Source of the DNA: Geosiphon pyriformis
Lineage: Eukaryota > Glomeromycota > Glomeromycetes > Archaeosporales > Geosiphonaceae
DNA length: 64,000 nt
Reading direction: 5' to 3'
Assembly (NCBI GenBank): GCA_016748015.1
Contig: JAAOMT010000503.1
Span: 794,305-858,304, forward strand
The notes under the pieces: generated by a model
What the model was told of the DNA's origin: nothing
Seen by the model: only the letters and a program-made list of their open reading frames with translations
The model's database searches: none
Made by a program: the position numbers and the translations under genes
Shown: positions 11,431 through 23,458 of the stretch, in pieces
How the letters are laid out: each line of letters begins with the position of its first letter
Position numbering within the stretch: position 1 is the stretch's first letter

Positions 11431-14400
11431 TTACATTATGCTTGAATCTATACCCTCACTTTTGCTATATTCACCAAGAGAATTTTGAGTACCCAGCGAC
11501 CCTGTCAAGGAGCTAGCATAGGGATTGATATTGAATTCGATTGCGTTCTCAAATCCCAGTTTTCCTTTGATATTCCAATTATTTAACAAACTGTAAACTG
11601 CCTGCTCGTGTTTTTCATTAGCTTCAACTTGTTTCGCATATCGCTGCTGACTCCCTTGTCGCCCGTAGATTTCTGAGAAAACAAATTATTTAATGTATTA
11701 GTGAATTATTTTTATGGGAAAATATCCATTTCTACCTTTTAATAATAATCCAGCGACAAGACACCCAAGATCACTTCGCGCATTTTTACTCGATAGATAC
11801 GCAGCTGTTAAAATCTTTTCCGCTTGTTCATTTTGCGTGTGAAAGAATAACGTTCCAAGGACCGCAAGTGTTATCATTTTTAATTGATTGTTACACAGGG
11901 TAGTCGAAAGTTTTAATGATTCAAGAAGATAATCCCTATGTTAGAGGAATCGTTAATAAAAAAAGAGAACATTCTTAAATCGAATATGTTTCTAGAAATA
12001 CGACTTGGATTCATTTCTAAAATGGCTTACTTTGTTCGATCGATATCATTGCAGGCTAATGCTTGTAGCAAATGAAATGCCGATTTTAATCCATCTACAT
12101 TGCTACTCTCAAGTATTATTTCTTGGCGTATCTCGTTAAGGATAGATTCAATCTATAAAAAAAGTTTAGGGTTTAGGGCATAGAGTAAAGGTAAATCGAA
12201 ATATATAAATCTCATGACAAACCTGTTCCTGTATTTGTTCTTGAGTGCTGGTAGAACTACCGAACGCGATCAAAGCACGGTTTGCTTTTGACATCACTCG
12301 AACTTCATTATCTGTTGCAATCTGTTAAAATAGAGGATTTTATGGACAAGGTTGAGATATGTTTAAGTAAAAAAGGGAATATATCGAATTTCACAAATCA
12401 CTTTTCCATTATTACCTTTTCTACCATTCTGAAATCTTTTTCAGCTTCTCGCACGTTACCAACGCATTGATTCAGCATTCCTAATTCGAGCAAGATAAAA
12501 ACTTGAAATTGAGGCCATAGAGAATGGGTTTTTACCCAATAAATCAATGTCGATAAAACCTTTTAAAAGGATATTGAGTTAAAATCTTTTTCGATCCAAT
12601 AAAAAAAGTAAAATCATTCATAGTATTTACCCTCTCAGCCTCTTCGTACTCGGATTTTAACATGTGTATATCAATCAAATGGTGCAGCATGTATGCTTTG
12701 AGTTGAACATAGTATTTTTTGGTTTTGATGATTTCTTGCAAGGTACTTTGATTATCTAGCAGGTTTTATACAATATTATTAGTATTAGCGGCCGAACGAA
12801 TTAATGAAATATGAATAGAGAGCATCTTTACCATCTTGTGATTCTATTTCTTCTATGAACGGCATTAAAACACAAAAAGATTATTGAATTGGCGTAAAAA
12901 ACTTTTCAAGTCAAAATGAAAATAAATGCTTTGAATTACTTTCGACGATCTTTAATCCTTCTGTGAGGAAGATAGTAGATCTGATATTTGCGGGATCACC
13001 TCGATTACAAATACCCGAGATCAAAAAGGTAAGACTATAAATGTCTGCTTTTGATAACCATCTAATTCTTACAGGCATCGTCTTTAACGCAGATCCAGGT
13101 TGATAAGAGGCAGAAGCCGATGAAGGCATGGGAGGAGAGATATGAATCTGAATAAAGACCACGATTGCTTAATAAAATTAAAAGAAAATATCATTGGACT
13201 GTAAAAATGGGTGCAAGTTTTACCGTTATATAACCCTTTTTCTCTTCCAGGTTCTCATCTTCAAACTTCTCATCAAGGAGCTTGTGGATATCAGATAATT
13301 TTTCCAAAGCAACTTTCGTGTTACCAGTATGCATATGATAAGCAATATAAATTAAAGAATAATGAAGCTGTAAATGCCGGTTGGCAATTGGAAAAATGTG
13401 ATATGTTTGAGGGGGTGGATTTGAAGTCGGTGGAAAATAAATGGTTGAGAGTTCAGCAAGTGTATGTTGAGCAATAAGGTAATTGTGGCTTGAAAAAGCA
13501 TATTGAGCCGCTACGATCAGCAAGCACGCCTAGTAAATGCTAGTAGGTTAAAATCTGTAGCCCATTAAAAACTATAGATGATTTGATCATACCTTCATCT
13601 CAGTGTCGCCTCTTTGATCTGCCATTGATTCTGCTTGCTTTAAAACCGTCAAACATGCATTAAAATCAGAATCTTTGTAGCATTGATCCGCATTTTCCAA
13701 AATATAATGATAAGTCCAGTCAGGCATATCGTTTCTATATTAAATAAATCAAAAATATTAATCAACTAGTTGTTTTTGCTGAAACGAGGTTGCACTAAGA
13801 CCTCATGAAACACAGTCATGCTAGATCGTCTCTCCACAAAGAAAAGCAACCCACTCCAATGCTTCAAGTGTACTAATTTTCAACAAATTTTTGGCAGCTT
13901 TGAAGTTGTTCATACTTTTGTAGATTTCGCATTGCAAATTAATCATCTGAAACCTTAATTCGGTCATGCCTTCCAGCTACGACAAATCAAAAGATTGATA
14001 TTTAATCAGTAATTTCAAGGGCACTGCCATTCAACGAAATAAACCAAATTATATTAGAGACGCTCGGCATTGTCCAAATCAACTGATCCCATACCTTTTC
14101 TGCAATTAATATCTGAAAAAAAACTTAGATGTTAGTTTGTCAGAAATAGTCTTAGATTTAACTCAAGTCCTTATAAAATTCCTCATAATAATCGTCTTAC
14201 CGCCTTTTGCAAATGAGTTTCTGCTTCAGCCACATTTTCAGTAAACCAGAATAAAATTTGGCTTAGACGAAACCTCGTTTTTAATTCGACAAGAGGTATG
14301 ACTTGATTTCTATGTGAATTATTAGATAAGACACCATCTAAGCATTTTATTGCGGCGAGTATATGCTTTTGATGTTGAGGGGTTAGCTTTGAAAATTCGG

Positions 14401-14981
14401 TAAGAGAGGACGTGCTAGGAAGAGAGGATGCCTGGGACAGGTAATGCTCGGCGAGGTACCATAGTAGTTGGTATGGCAGTACTTGGATTTCCGGTTGCTT
14501 TTGTCTAAAAAGAGACGGCGAACGCGCTTCTTGATAAGGATGTCTGGGAGAAGTAGAGCGACCAGTGAACATTTGTGAAGTGTGAATGGGAGATTGTAGG
14601 TGGTGAGGAAGTGGGGACGGAAGTTGAGTAAAATGTGGAAATAGATGTGGTGATATATGGGGAGGAGGAAGTTGATGCAGGGGAAATTGTTGCTGTTGAG
14701 CTAAAGTTTGTTGTTGCGTGTGATAATTTTGCATAGGGCTTTGTGAAATTGGTTGAAACCCGGGTTGTGAAGCGATTTCTGGTAGGTAGTTGGTGGAAAT
14801 AGAGGGCGAATTTGACATAACTACGTTCTGATAATTTATTTGTTGTTCTTCATATTGTGGAGCCACAAAGAAATGAGACTGAGGTAAGGTCGTTTCAATG
14901 AAGTTGTATTGAGGTGTTTGGTGTTGTAGGTGAAACTGTGGTTGTGCTTGCTGCTGCTGCTGCTGTTGTTGTTGTTGTTGT

Positions 14982-15034
<53 letters not shown>

Positions 15035-15118
15035 TTGTTGTTGTTGTTGTTGTTGTTGCTCGCAGTCCCATTGTTGGGTGGGCCAGGCTTGATAACCAGG
15101 AAAGCGAGAGTGAGCCAT
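11431..15118 (-). CDS. MAU2: Cohesin-loading factor Mau2/Scc4 (Ssl3) with N-terminal polyglutamine
   Basis: Thirteen exons on the minus strand join in frame to 887 residues: 15118-14201, 14112-14095, 13976-13855, 13734-13593, 13529-13224, 13147-12940, 12849-12832, 12755-12631, 12559-12416, 12321-12223, 12152-12031, 11935-11736 and 11672-11431. With the partner Scc2/NIPBL, Mau2 loads cohesin on chromatin. The TPR-like array is recognisable: LLWYLAEHYLSQASS, FTENVAEAETHLQKAILIAE joined to KLEGMTELRFQMINLQCEIY, and near the end MITLAVLGTLFFHTQNEQAE. Two exons are only 18 bp; the first (ILIAEK) is required to join HLQKA to LEGMTEL as in animal MAU2. Residues 21-57 are 37 glutamines inside a Gln/Pro/His-rich N-terminus that yeast and animal orthologues lack or replace. 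Exon 7 uses a weak GAAG acceptor. Confidence 0.9.
14948..15058 (-). repeat. Compound CAG/CAA repeat encoding 37 glutamines
   Basis: On the coding strand the order is a CAA run, then alternating CAGCAA units, a second CAA run, and pure CAG at the 3' end. Other frames give long Leu, Val/Ala or Asn/Ser runs, which are not genes. Confidence 0.95.
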
Positions 15119-15993
15119 TTTATCAAATTAAAAGCCAGTTCCGATAATATATCATTATTTGTTTCCCTTTATCAATATTAATCTGATCTACCCATTTGTA
15201 GCAAGAGGATCATCATTCATAATGCCTATCAAAATGTTTATATTTAAATAAATATATTTGATTAAAAACAATTTTTTTTGCTTAAAATTGTGATTATGTA
15301 TTAATTAAATATTATATTAGTCATAATTATTAAAGATTATTTTTAATTGTTATAATTAATATTTTTAATCAAATTAATATTAAATTTGTTTTTAAAAATA
15401 ATTTCAAAAATATGTAATAAAAAAATATTATGCATTATTAAAAAAGGTATTAAAGTTAAAATATAACATAAATTATTTTTTTAGTTAAAATTATGCATAA
15501 TAAATAAATTATTTAACTAAAAAATTTTAAAATAAAAAAAATTCCTATATTTTTATATTTATTTTAAAACTTTAACAAAAAACTTTTATATAATTTTTAA
15601 ATAATCTTATTATTAAGTTGTTGTTAATTTTATTTTTATAATTTAAACATAATATAATTTTAATATATATATACATAATTAGAAATGGTTAAGCAAAAAT
15701 GATATTTTGAAAGTAAGTTATTTTTTGATTTAATGAAATCAATGATAAAAACCATTTGATCCCAATTGAGGACCCACAGAATTTTAAAATTTTGAATCTT
15801 TATTTATACGAGACAAGCATTCAAGAATATAAAATTTTCATATTTTCCTCGGATCGTGTTGATTGGTGAGTGGCAGAGATTTTTGTTGACACCTCAACAA
15901 TAAAAATTTAGTAATAGTATTATCTTATTCAATTTTTAAAATTTCGAGAATAAGGAATCTTTGCTTTTTATTGCTCGTAAACTTCAAAAACGT
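15119..15993. other. AT-rich divergent promoter region of Mau2 and Sec24
   Basis: The middle (about 15,240-15,720) is almost pure A/T, bounded by ordinary composition on both sides. I see no frame, RNA gene or clear repeat in it. Confidence 0.6.
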
Positions 15994-18900
15994 ATGGCCA
16001 ATCTTCCGCCCGATCAGCAACCTGTCTCTCGACCTCCCCCTTCACCAAATTTTCGCCCACCGCAACCTTCTTCGGATCCCAATCAACCTTTGCAAAATGG
16101 GCTTAATCGAGGAAGTTCACCATTTCAGCCTCCACCTACCAATAGCGCTTCCACTTTTCAAAGACCACCAGTTGATCCACGGATTTCTAACCAAACTGGT
16201 ATACCTCTTGGAAGGCCTTACAATCTTCCACCGAGTGGCTTTAGACCAAACCCCCCTTCTGGAGTTCCTAACCCAAATTCTAATTGGACTGCTGGACCGC
16301 AGGTTCCTGGTTTAGTGAGGCCTATGAATCCCCAAAATTTAGTACCTCGTCCAGCAACTGGCCAAGTTCCAATGACCGGGATGCAACAACCTAGAGGCAC
16401 ATTTATAGCATTGCCACCGATCGGTGGAGTAAGACCCTCTGTTTCCCCTAATTTCAGACCGGGAGCCTTACCTCAACCTTCGGTAGGACGTCCTGTGAAC
16501 CCATCAAAGCCCTCACAACAACATATAGCTTCTGAATACTCGAATCAAACGCCGAACTATCAACCACCAACCTCTCCACCTCTGCCCGATAGTCTAGCAT
16601 CTTCAGGACAAACCGCTGGCGAACTGCTTCAGGGTTCACGGCAACCCAAAAGACAATATCCCAAGCAAATTTCAGAGGCATATACAGATATGAATGTCTC
16701 TGATCAGTCATTATATCAAACATACTCACCAACATCTACTCCCGGCATTCAAGGACAACCAGCGATATACACCCCACAGACATCTCAGCTCTTCACTCCT
16801 GCTGGAGATCAAAACTATGGTAATACAATAAACCCGGCACAAGCTTCCGGACAATATTCACAATCATATGGCCAACCAGTCTCAGCACAATCCTCCATTA
16901 GTACACTAAATAATCAATTTAACACCATGGGCTTAGTTGACCAGGTATCATTATGGTTTTAGGGCATTTCAGTGGAAGATGAAAATTCTGCAATTCCCTA
17001 ACGACAATTTTATAATCAAAGCCGCATTTGCGAAACGTACATCTAATTGGTCATCCTCCAAACGTCGTAGATTTGGAAAGTTCACCACCGCCTATTTATT
17101 TACCACCAAATGTAAATTTCCAATATCTAATAATTCCCTCATTATTATATTTGAATGAATTTAGTGTGGAAACTATATTAAATGATTTTTTATGTTCCAG
17201 ACCGCAGTAACCCCTTCTGCAACCGCTAATTGCGATCCATCATATAAAAGAAGCACTCTAAATGCCATTCCAGCAACCTCGGCACTTTTGAACAAATCGC
17301 GCCTACCATTTGGACTTATCATTACTCCATACAGGAGTGTAAAGGAAGGCGATGTGAGTTTTTAACCCGACCACTAATTCGGTTGTCAGGCTTATTTAAA
17401 AGATATCAAAAAACATTTTCTTAGGAACCAGTACCTGTAGTCACTGATACAGTTATTGCAAGGTGTCGCAGATGCAGGACTTATATAAACCCTTTTGTTA
17501 CATTTCAAGAAAATGGGCACAAATGGAAATGTAACATGTGTTTCCTATTGAACGATGGTAAGTATTTTAACGAATCCACTTAATATATATCTCTATATAA
17601 CTTTTTTGCCTGTCTTCGTTCCAAACAAAGTTCCGAATCAATTTGATTGGGATATTCAAACCAATACACCGGCTGATCGTTGGAAGCGTGCCGAATTGAA
17701 TCATGCTGTGGTCGAGTTCGTGGCTCCAACCGAATACATGGTGATGTCATAGCTCTCTTGTATAAATTTTTCGAAACTAACAAAATTTTTTCCAAATAGG
17801 TTCGTCCACCTCAGCCCCCTGTTTATTTATTTATTATCGATGTTTCTTATCCTGCAGTTCAATCTGGTAAGCTAGAAATATCGTTATAAATAAGATTTTA
17901 TGCTTTTACACTCCTGATTTATAATTTATTGTTTCTTTTTCAAAGGGGTGGTCGCGACCGCAGCGAGGACCATATTAGAATCCCTCGATAGGTTGCCCAA
18001 TGATGACAATCGCACCAAGATTGGGTTCATAACAGTTGATACTTCGCTGCATTTTTACAGTCTAAACGTATGTCAGTGCCACTACAATATTCCTCAGCCA
18101 TGATAAATTAAATTTATCATTAAAACAAACGACTTTTTTATTGTAGGTCAATGCCTCTGAACCTCAAATGCTGGTTGTATCCGACATTGAAGATGTGTTT
18201 CTTCCACAACCTGATGATTTGTTAGTTAACTTAACGGAGGCTCGGACGGTGATCGAATCACTGCTTGGTCGTCTGGGTGATATGTTTAAAGATACACAAA
18301 GAGTTGGCTGTGCGTTGGGGTCTGCTTTACTGGCTGGCTTCAAATTAATTGTGAGTGTGCCAAAAAATATTTGAGTTTTTCTCTTTAATTAACTTATAAT
18401 CTATTCCTTGTATATACTAATAGGTTGGAATCCATCTATTTCTTTGAATATGTTTTCTTAGTCCTCTTGGGGAGGAAAAATTGTGGTCTTGCAATCAAGT
18501 TTACCCAACATTAACCCTGGAGCCTTAAAGAATCGTGAAGACACCAAGGCATTGGGCACAGCTAGGGTATTAGACCTTTAGTTAAAATTCTTATCTCAAG
18601 ATTAATACGTTGCTCACAGTTTATTTATTTCAATGAAAGGAATCCACATTATTGCAATCAGCTGATCCTTTTTATAAGAAATTTGCGGTTGACTGTTCAC
18701 GCTCACAAGTGTGTGTTGACATGTTTTTACTCGGATCTCAGTATTCAGATGTGGCAACGCTAAGTATGAAATTACGTTAATTACCGTTTTAAAATTTGAT
18801 TATTTAAACATCATTCATCACTGTTCAAATCTCATCTTAATATAAACTAGGTTGTTGTCCGCGCTACACCGGAGGACAAACGTATTTCTACCCTGCCTTT

Positions 18901-20558
18901 AATGCTGGACGTTCTGAAGATGCCCTCAAGTTTGCACATGAATTAGCGGAGTTTTTAGCAAGTCCAATTGGGTTGGAGGCTGTTATAAGGGTTAGGGCTT
19001 CAAAGGGTAAAACTATTAGAACCCTCGTGATATTACTTCTGACTAATCGCTAATTTTCGAGCTTCACATAGGAATCCGGATGACTTCTTTTCATGGAAAC
19101 TTCTTTATACGTCAAACCGACTTGCTCGCTTTGCCGAACGTTTCAAGGGATCACTCATATGCCATTGAAGTTGCCATTGAAGAAAATATTCCCTCTCCTA
19201 CTGTCTGCTTTCAGACTGCTGTCTTACATACTACTTGCTTTGGTATGTCATTTTATGTAAAAGGATTCAACAATTTAAAGATTGAAATTCAATATTCCCT
19301 CATATACTTACAGGTGAGAGGCGTATTCGAGTCCTGACCCTGGCACTACCTGTTACAAACAATCTCGGGGAACTTTTTGCTTCCGCTGATCAAATTGCAA
19401 TAACCACATTGTTAGCGAATAAGGGTTTGCCACTCTCAGTTTCTCGCAAATTTCATAAATATTTTCAAAAAGGGATTGCCCTTACAACTCTCTTGTACTT
19501 TCAGCGGTCGAGAGATCTTTAACTTCCAAGCTTGAGGATGCAAGAGAAGCCTTAACAAACAAGACAATTGAAATCTTAGGTGTATACAAATCTGCTTTGA
19601 CTTCAGCCCAAACAGGCGCCTCCCCTCAGTTGCAAATATGCGACAATTTAAAACTTTTGCCATTATTATCATTGGGATTGTTGAAGCACGTAGGTAGCCT
19701 GTTAAACCCCAAATTCCCAACTGCTATTTATTAAAACTTTTTTTGTGCTTTGTGATAGGTCGGACTTCGGGCAAGTTCACAAATACCTACCGACTTGAGA
19801 TCTTATGCCATGTGCTTATTGACCACAATGCCGTCACAGCTTTTAATTCCTTATATACATCCTCGATTTTATTCCTTGCATGATATGCCTCAGGAGGTAA
19901 GCGATTGTGATCTATTAATTTGAATTAAAAGTCGACTCAATTACATGTATATATATATATATATATACCAAAGGTTGGTACATATGGCCCCGAAGGTATT
20001 ATCATGCCTCGGCCACTGAATTTGAGCAGCGAGAAATTAGAACGCCATGGTGCATATTTACTGGAAGATGGACAAAATATTTTCATTTGGATAGGAAGAG
20101 ATGTTTCCCCGCAGTTGTGTATAGATTTGCTCGGTGTTCGCTCGTATGACGAGATTCGCGGGGGAAAGGTAAAGGTTTTCTATAACAAACTAACAATTTT
20201 GAGATTATCTAATGGGCTAAACAATTTAAATTTGTAATATTACACATTTTAGATTACATTACAACTGTTAGAAACTTCTTTTTCTCAAAGAGTGAACGCC
20301 ATAATCGGCAAGACCCGAGAGTCGAGGAGAGGAGTTTATTATCCACACCTTTATATGGTCAAGCAAGATGGAGATCCCTCTTTACGATTATGGTTTTTAT
20401 CTCACATTATCGAAGATCGAACTGATACTGTTATGAGTTACATTCAATGGCTAGGTCACTTAAAAGATAAGGTATTAAAAAATCAATTTTTGTTAAATTC
20501 TAACGAGATAAAGCTAATTTTTTACCACTTCTAATAGGTGAACAGCGGTTCTTTTTAG
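15994..20558 (+). CDS. SEC24: COPII coat cargo-adaptor Sec24
   Basis: Eighteen exons join in frame to 1,084 residues: 15994-16944, 17022-17111, 17201-17353, 17425-17557, 17631-17740, 17800-17866, 17946-18067, 18147-18350, 18462-18566, 18640-18763, 18851-19006, 19072-19242, 19314-19424, 19505-19689, 19759-19896, 19974-20168, 20253-20471 and 20538-20558. Sec24 pairs with Sec23 and selects cargo for ER exit. The order is complete: Pro/Gln/Asn-rich N-terminus (about 1-310), zinc finger (CRRC...CNMC), trunk ([15 protein letters not shown]), beta-sandwich and helical parts ([20 protein letters not shown]), and a gelsolin-like end ([20 protein letters not shown]). The ATG at 15994 is the first in frame. 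The final exon encodes only VNSGSF. I see no damage. Confidence 0.95.
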
Positions 20559-21731
20559 GTTCTTTATTAAAAACAATTATAGAAAAGAGAACACTATATT
20601 TAGAAAATTGGAAATCATTATACCCAAAATCCTTTTATTATTTAAGTTAAAAAATATCAAGGATTAGAAAATAAAGGTTGCGGACATATTTATAGTTTTT
20701 ATAACCCTTAGTTTTGGAAAAATCAATATAACTTTCAAAACTGAATGACTAAACCTTTGAAGTAGGCATTTTTCAATAAAATTCTGATTATTATAATTGT
20801 GTTGTGTATTAAGAATAAAAATTTCGTATGTAATTTATTTAATTTTAAAAAATATATTGATGAATAAATTTATTTAAAAATATTGTAATAATTAATTTTT
20901 TTATATTTATTAATTATATTTAAAATTTTACATATGTAAATATTAATTACATATAAAAAATATATAAACCATGATTTTATAATTATTGTTAATTTTTTTA
21001 ATCACAATTTTATTTTAAACAATATTAATAAATTATTATTATTTGATCTAAATTTACAATTTTTAATTAACATATAATATTTAAGCATAAATATATATAT
21101 TATTAATAAATTATTAAATAATTTTAAAACAATTTATTTTTAAATTAAATTAATTATGTTTTTTAATATATTTGTAAAAAAAAATTTAAAATTTAAATAA
21201 AAATACAAAATACAATAAAAATAAAACTTAAATATTAAAAATTGACAAATAAATAATCAGTCATATTTTTTAACAATAATTTTTTAAAATTAATAAATAT
21301 ATAAATAATTTTATAAAACAAGATTTTATATTTGTAAGTATTATATTAAAATTTACAATTGTAAAATATATAATCCAAAAAACCATTGTAAAAACTTTTA
21401 ATTAAAATTTTAACAGAATTAAATATTTAAAAAATTTTTTTATGATTGTATTCAATATTTTTTAAAACCAAAATATTAAATATTAAATATAGTAAACTTT
21501 GAGAAAAAGTGAAAAATTAAATCCTGCATCAAGAGAAAGAATAAACTTATCAGGTGATACTGTCAAATGACGTAAATACATTCTCTGAATTTAGACAAAA
21601 AATATTTGCAGCGTGTTGTATCGAAATAACTAATAATTCTCTTGTCTAAACGCGTTCTCCTACTCGAGTGTTACAAGTAAAAGTAAACTTTCATAAGTTC
21701 AACCTAAAATAAAACATATTCTCCAAACACC
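20559..21731. other. Extremely AT-rich spacer upstream of Sde2
   Basis: From about 20,800 to 21,500 the sequence is close to pure A/T. No gene, tRNA or terminal repeat is visible; it could be fully decayed transposon DNA. Confidence 0.55.
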
Positions 21732-22881
21732 ATGCTGAGACAAGTTATTGTGAACCTGTTCGGTGGGCTCTCCCCACTTTGTATACCTTTTGATTCCGAA
21801 ACTTTGGTCACAACTCAAGATTTAAAAGGGGTCATTACTTCACGTACCTTGATTCCGTCCTGCGAACAACGGCTCGTTAAGCTCAATGGCCGTACACTTG
21901 ATGATGTGACACCAGTATTCCAAGAGGGTGAAGATTTTCTCACTCTCAATCTTAAACTTGGGATTTTAGGGGGGAAAGGAGGTTTTGGTAGTATGTTGAG
22001 GGCGCAGGGGGGGAAGATGGCAAGCCAAAAGACAACCAACTTTGAAGCTTGCCGTGATCTCAATGGAAGGCGTTTGAGAACCATTAACGAGGCTAAGAAG
22101 TGAGTACTCTGGAACGGACAGATTTTCTTGATATTGGTTTTTATCTTTCTTTACTAATATTCATAAATACCAAAAATTCTTTGAGATTGGCCGATTATCT
22201 TGAAAAAGAGCCAGAACGTCAGCGGGCGAAAGAAGAAAAAATTCAAAAAAAGATTAAAGAAGGAATGCGTGAACCTCCCACTAAGAAACATCGATTTGAC
22301 GATACTAAATTTTTAGAGGAAAGCAGGGAAATCATTGATGATGTAAAAAGTGCTGTTGCCATAGGTAATAATAGTGAAAAGCTTATGCAAACATATCAAA
22401 CTCTGAAAATTTCATTTTTTAATTATCTTTTTACAGCCCTGAAATCCAAAAAACGGGAAACAAAAAAATCCGTCCGTTCAAAGACAACTGAAAATGCGCT
22501 ATCTATGTGGTAAGTGAATACAAGTTTGCTGATTTTCTTCAAAAATAACCAAAATTTCAATCAAACTTAATCAATAATTCCAGGGATGTTGAGATGTCAG
22601 ATTACGATTCCTCTGAAGCTTCTGACGAACAAGACGATGCCAGTAGTTCCCTTTCTAGTGACAACGATGATATCGTTAATGTGTTTGATTCATCACAAGA
22701 AATTAAAGAAAAAGAAAATTTCTTCAATAACCTTACAGCTATAAAAGATGAAAGTAACGGGCAAAGCCTTAAATCAAAGCACCCTGCTGATAACTTTGGA
22801 TTGAAAGTAGCCTCCAAAGGCAAAGCAGTCCAATCAAGTAAAAGAAAAGCCCGAGACGAAGATGACCAAGAGAGTGTATAA
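21732..22881 (+). CDS. SDE2: Sde2 with cleavable ubiquitin-like N-terminus
   Basis: Four exons, 21732-22099, 22186-22364, 22437-22509 and 22584-22881, join in frame to 305 residues. Residues 1-81 form the ubiquitin-like fold ([12 protein letters not shown]...[10 protein letters not shown]), ending in the diagnostic GG-KGG processing site. Cleavage after Gly81 would expose Lys82 and the conserved [34 protein letters not shown] box and a charged coiled-coil segment follow, then an acidic Ser-rich and basic C-terminus. In fission yeast processed Sde2 joins the spliceosome and supports splicing of selected introns; in animals it is tied to replication stress through PCNA. An SDE2-type SAP domain is not evident here. 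The gene converges on MetH. Confidence 0.92.
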
Positions 22882-23458
22882 GAAGAAAAATGAAGAGGAC
22901 AGACTAATCATAATTAATATTTTCTTTAAATAAGCAACTTGCAAACCATGATCATCCCTCACATAGGGAGTTCCATTTATGTTCTTTTGGTGGACTCCTA
23001 AGTGCGAATTTACCCAGTAATTTACAAGTTTCTATACAGACATTCCTTATTCATGATCTTTTCTTCTATTGAACTCAATATTATTTTCTTATCGATTAGT
23101 AAATAGCTATTTTACTCGATTATTTACACTATTCAACAACTTTTCAATAATTAGTAAATACTTTACATTATAATTGCATCAATTAAATATTTGGCAAAAT
23201 TCCTGAAGTCTACTACATTAAGGTTGAAGTTGGTTTAGAACCTTTGTAAATAAAAAGGCTTTACAAACTTGTGGGAATTGCTATTAAAATACTGGAAATA
23301 CTTTGAATAATTTTCTTTTCCTGGCTTTAGTTTAAATGTTTTTTTTTACTTGGGTTCGCAATAAAATGTTGAATAATAAATTAATGGGTTTTAATTTAAC
23401 TGAATTGCCTCATTTAATATGTTCAACCTATATAAATTTACCCGCCAAAGCTGGAATG
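22882..23458. other. Convergent spacer between Sde2 and MetH
   Basis: Holds the two 3' untranslated regions; no frame with coding character. Confidence 0.6.

Noticed and set aside
14836-15181. Overlapping frames with long Asn/Ser, Val/Ala or Leu runs
   Set aside because: They are the other frames of the Mau2 CAG/CAA repeat and have no conserved sequence outside it.
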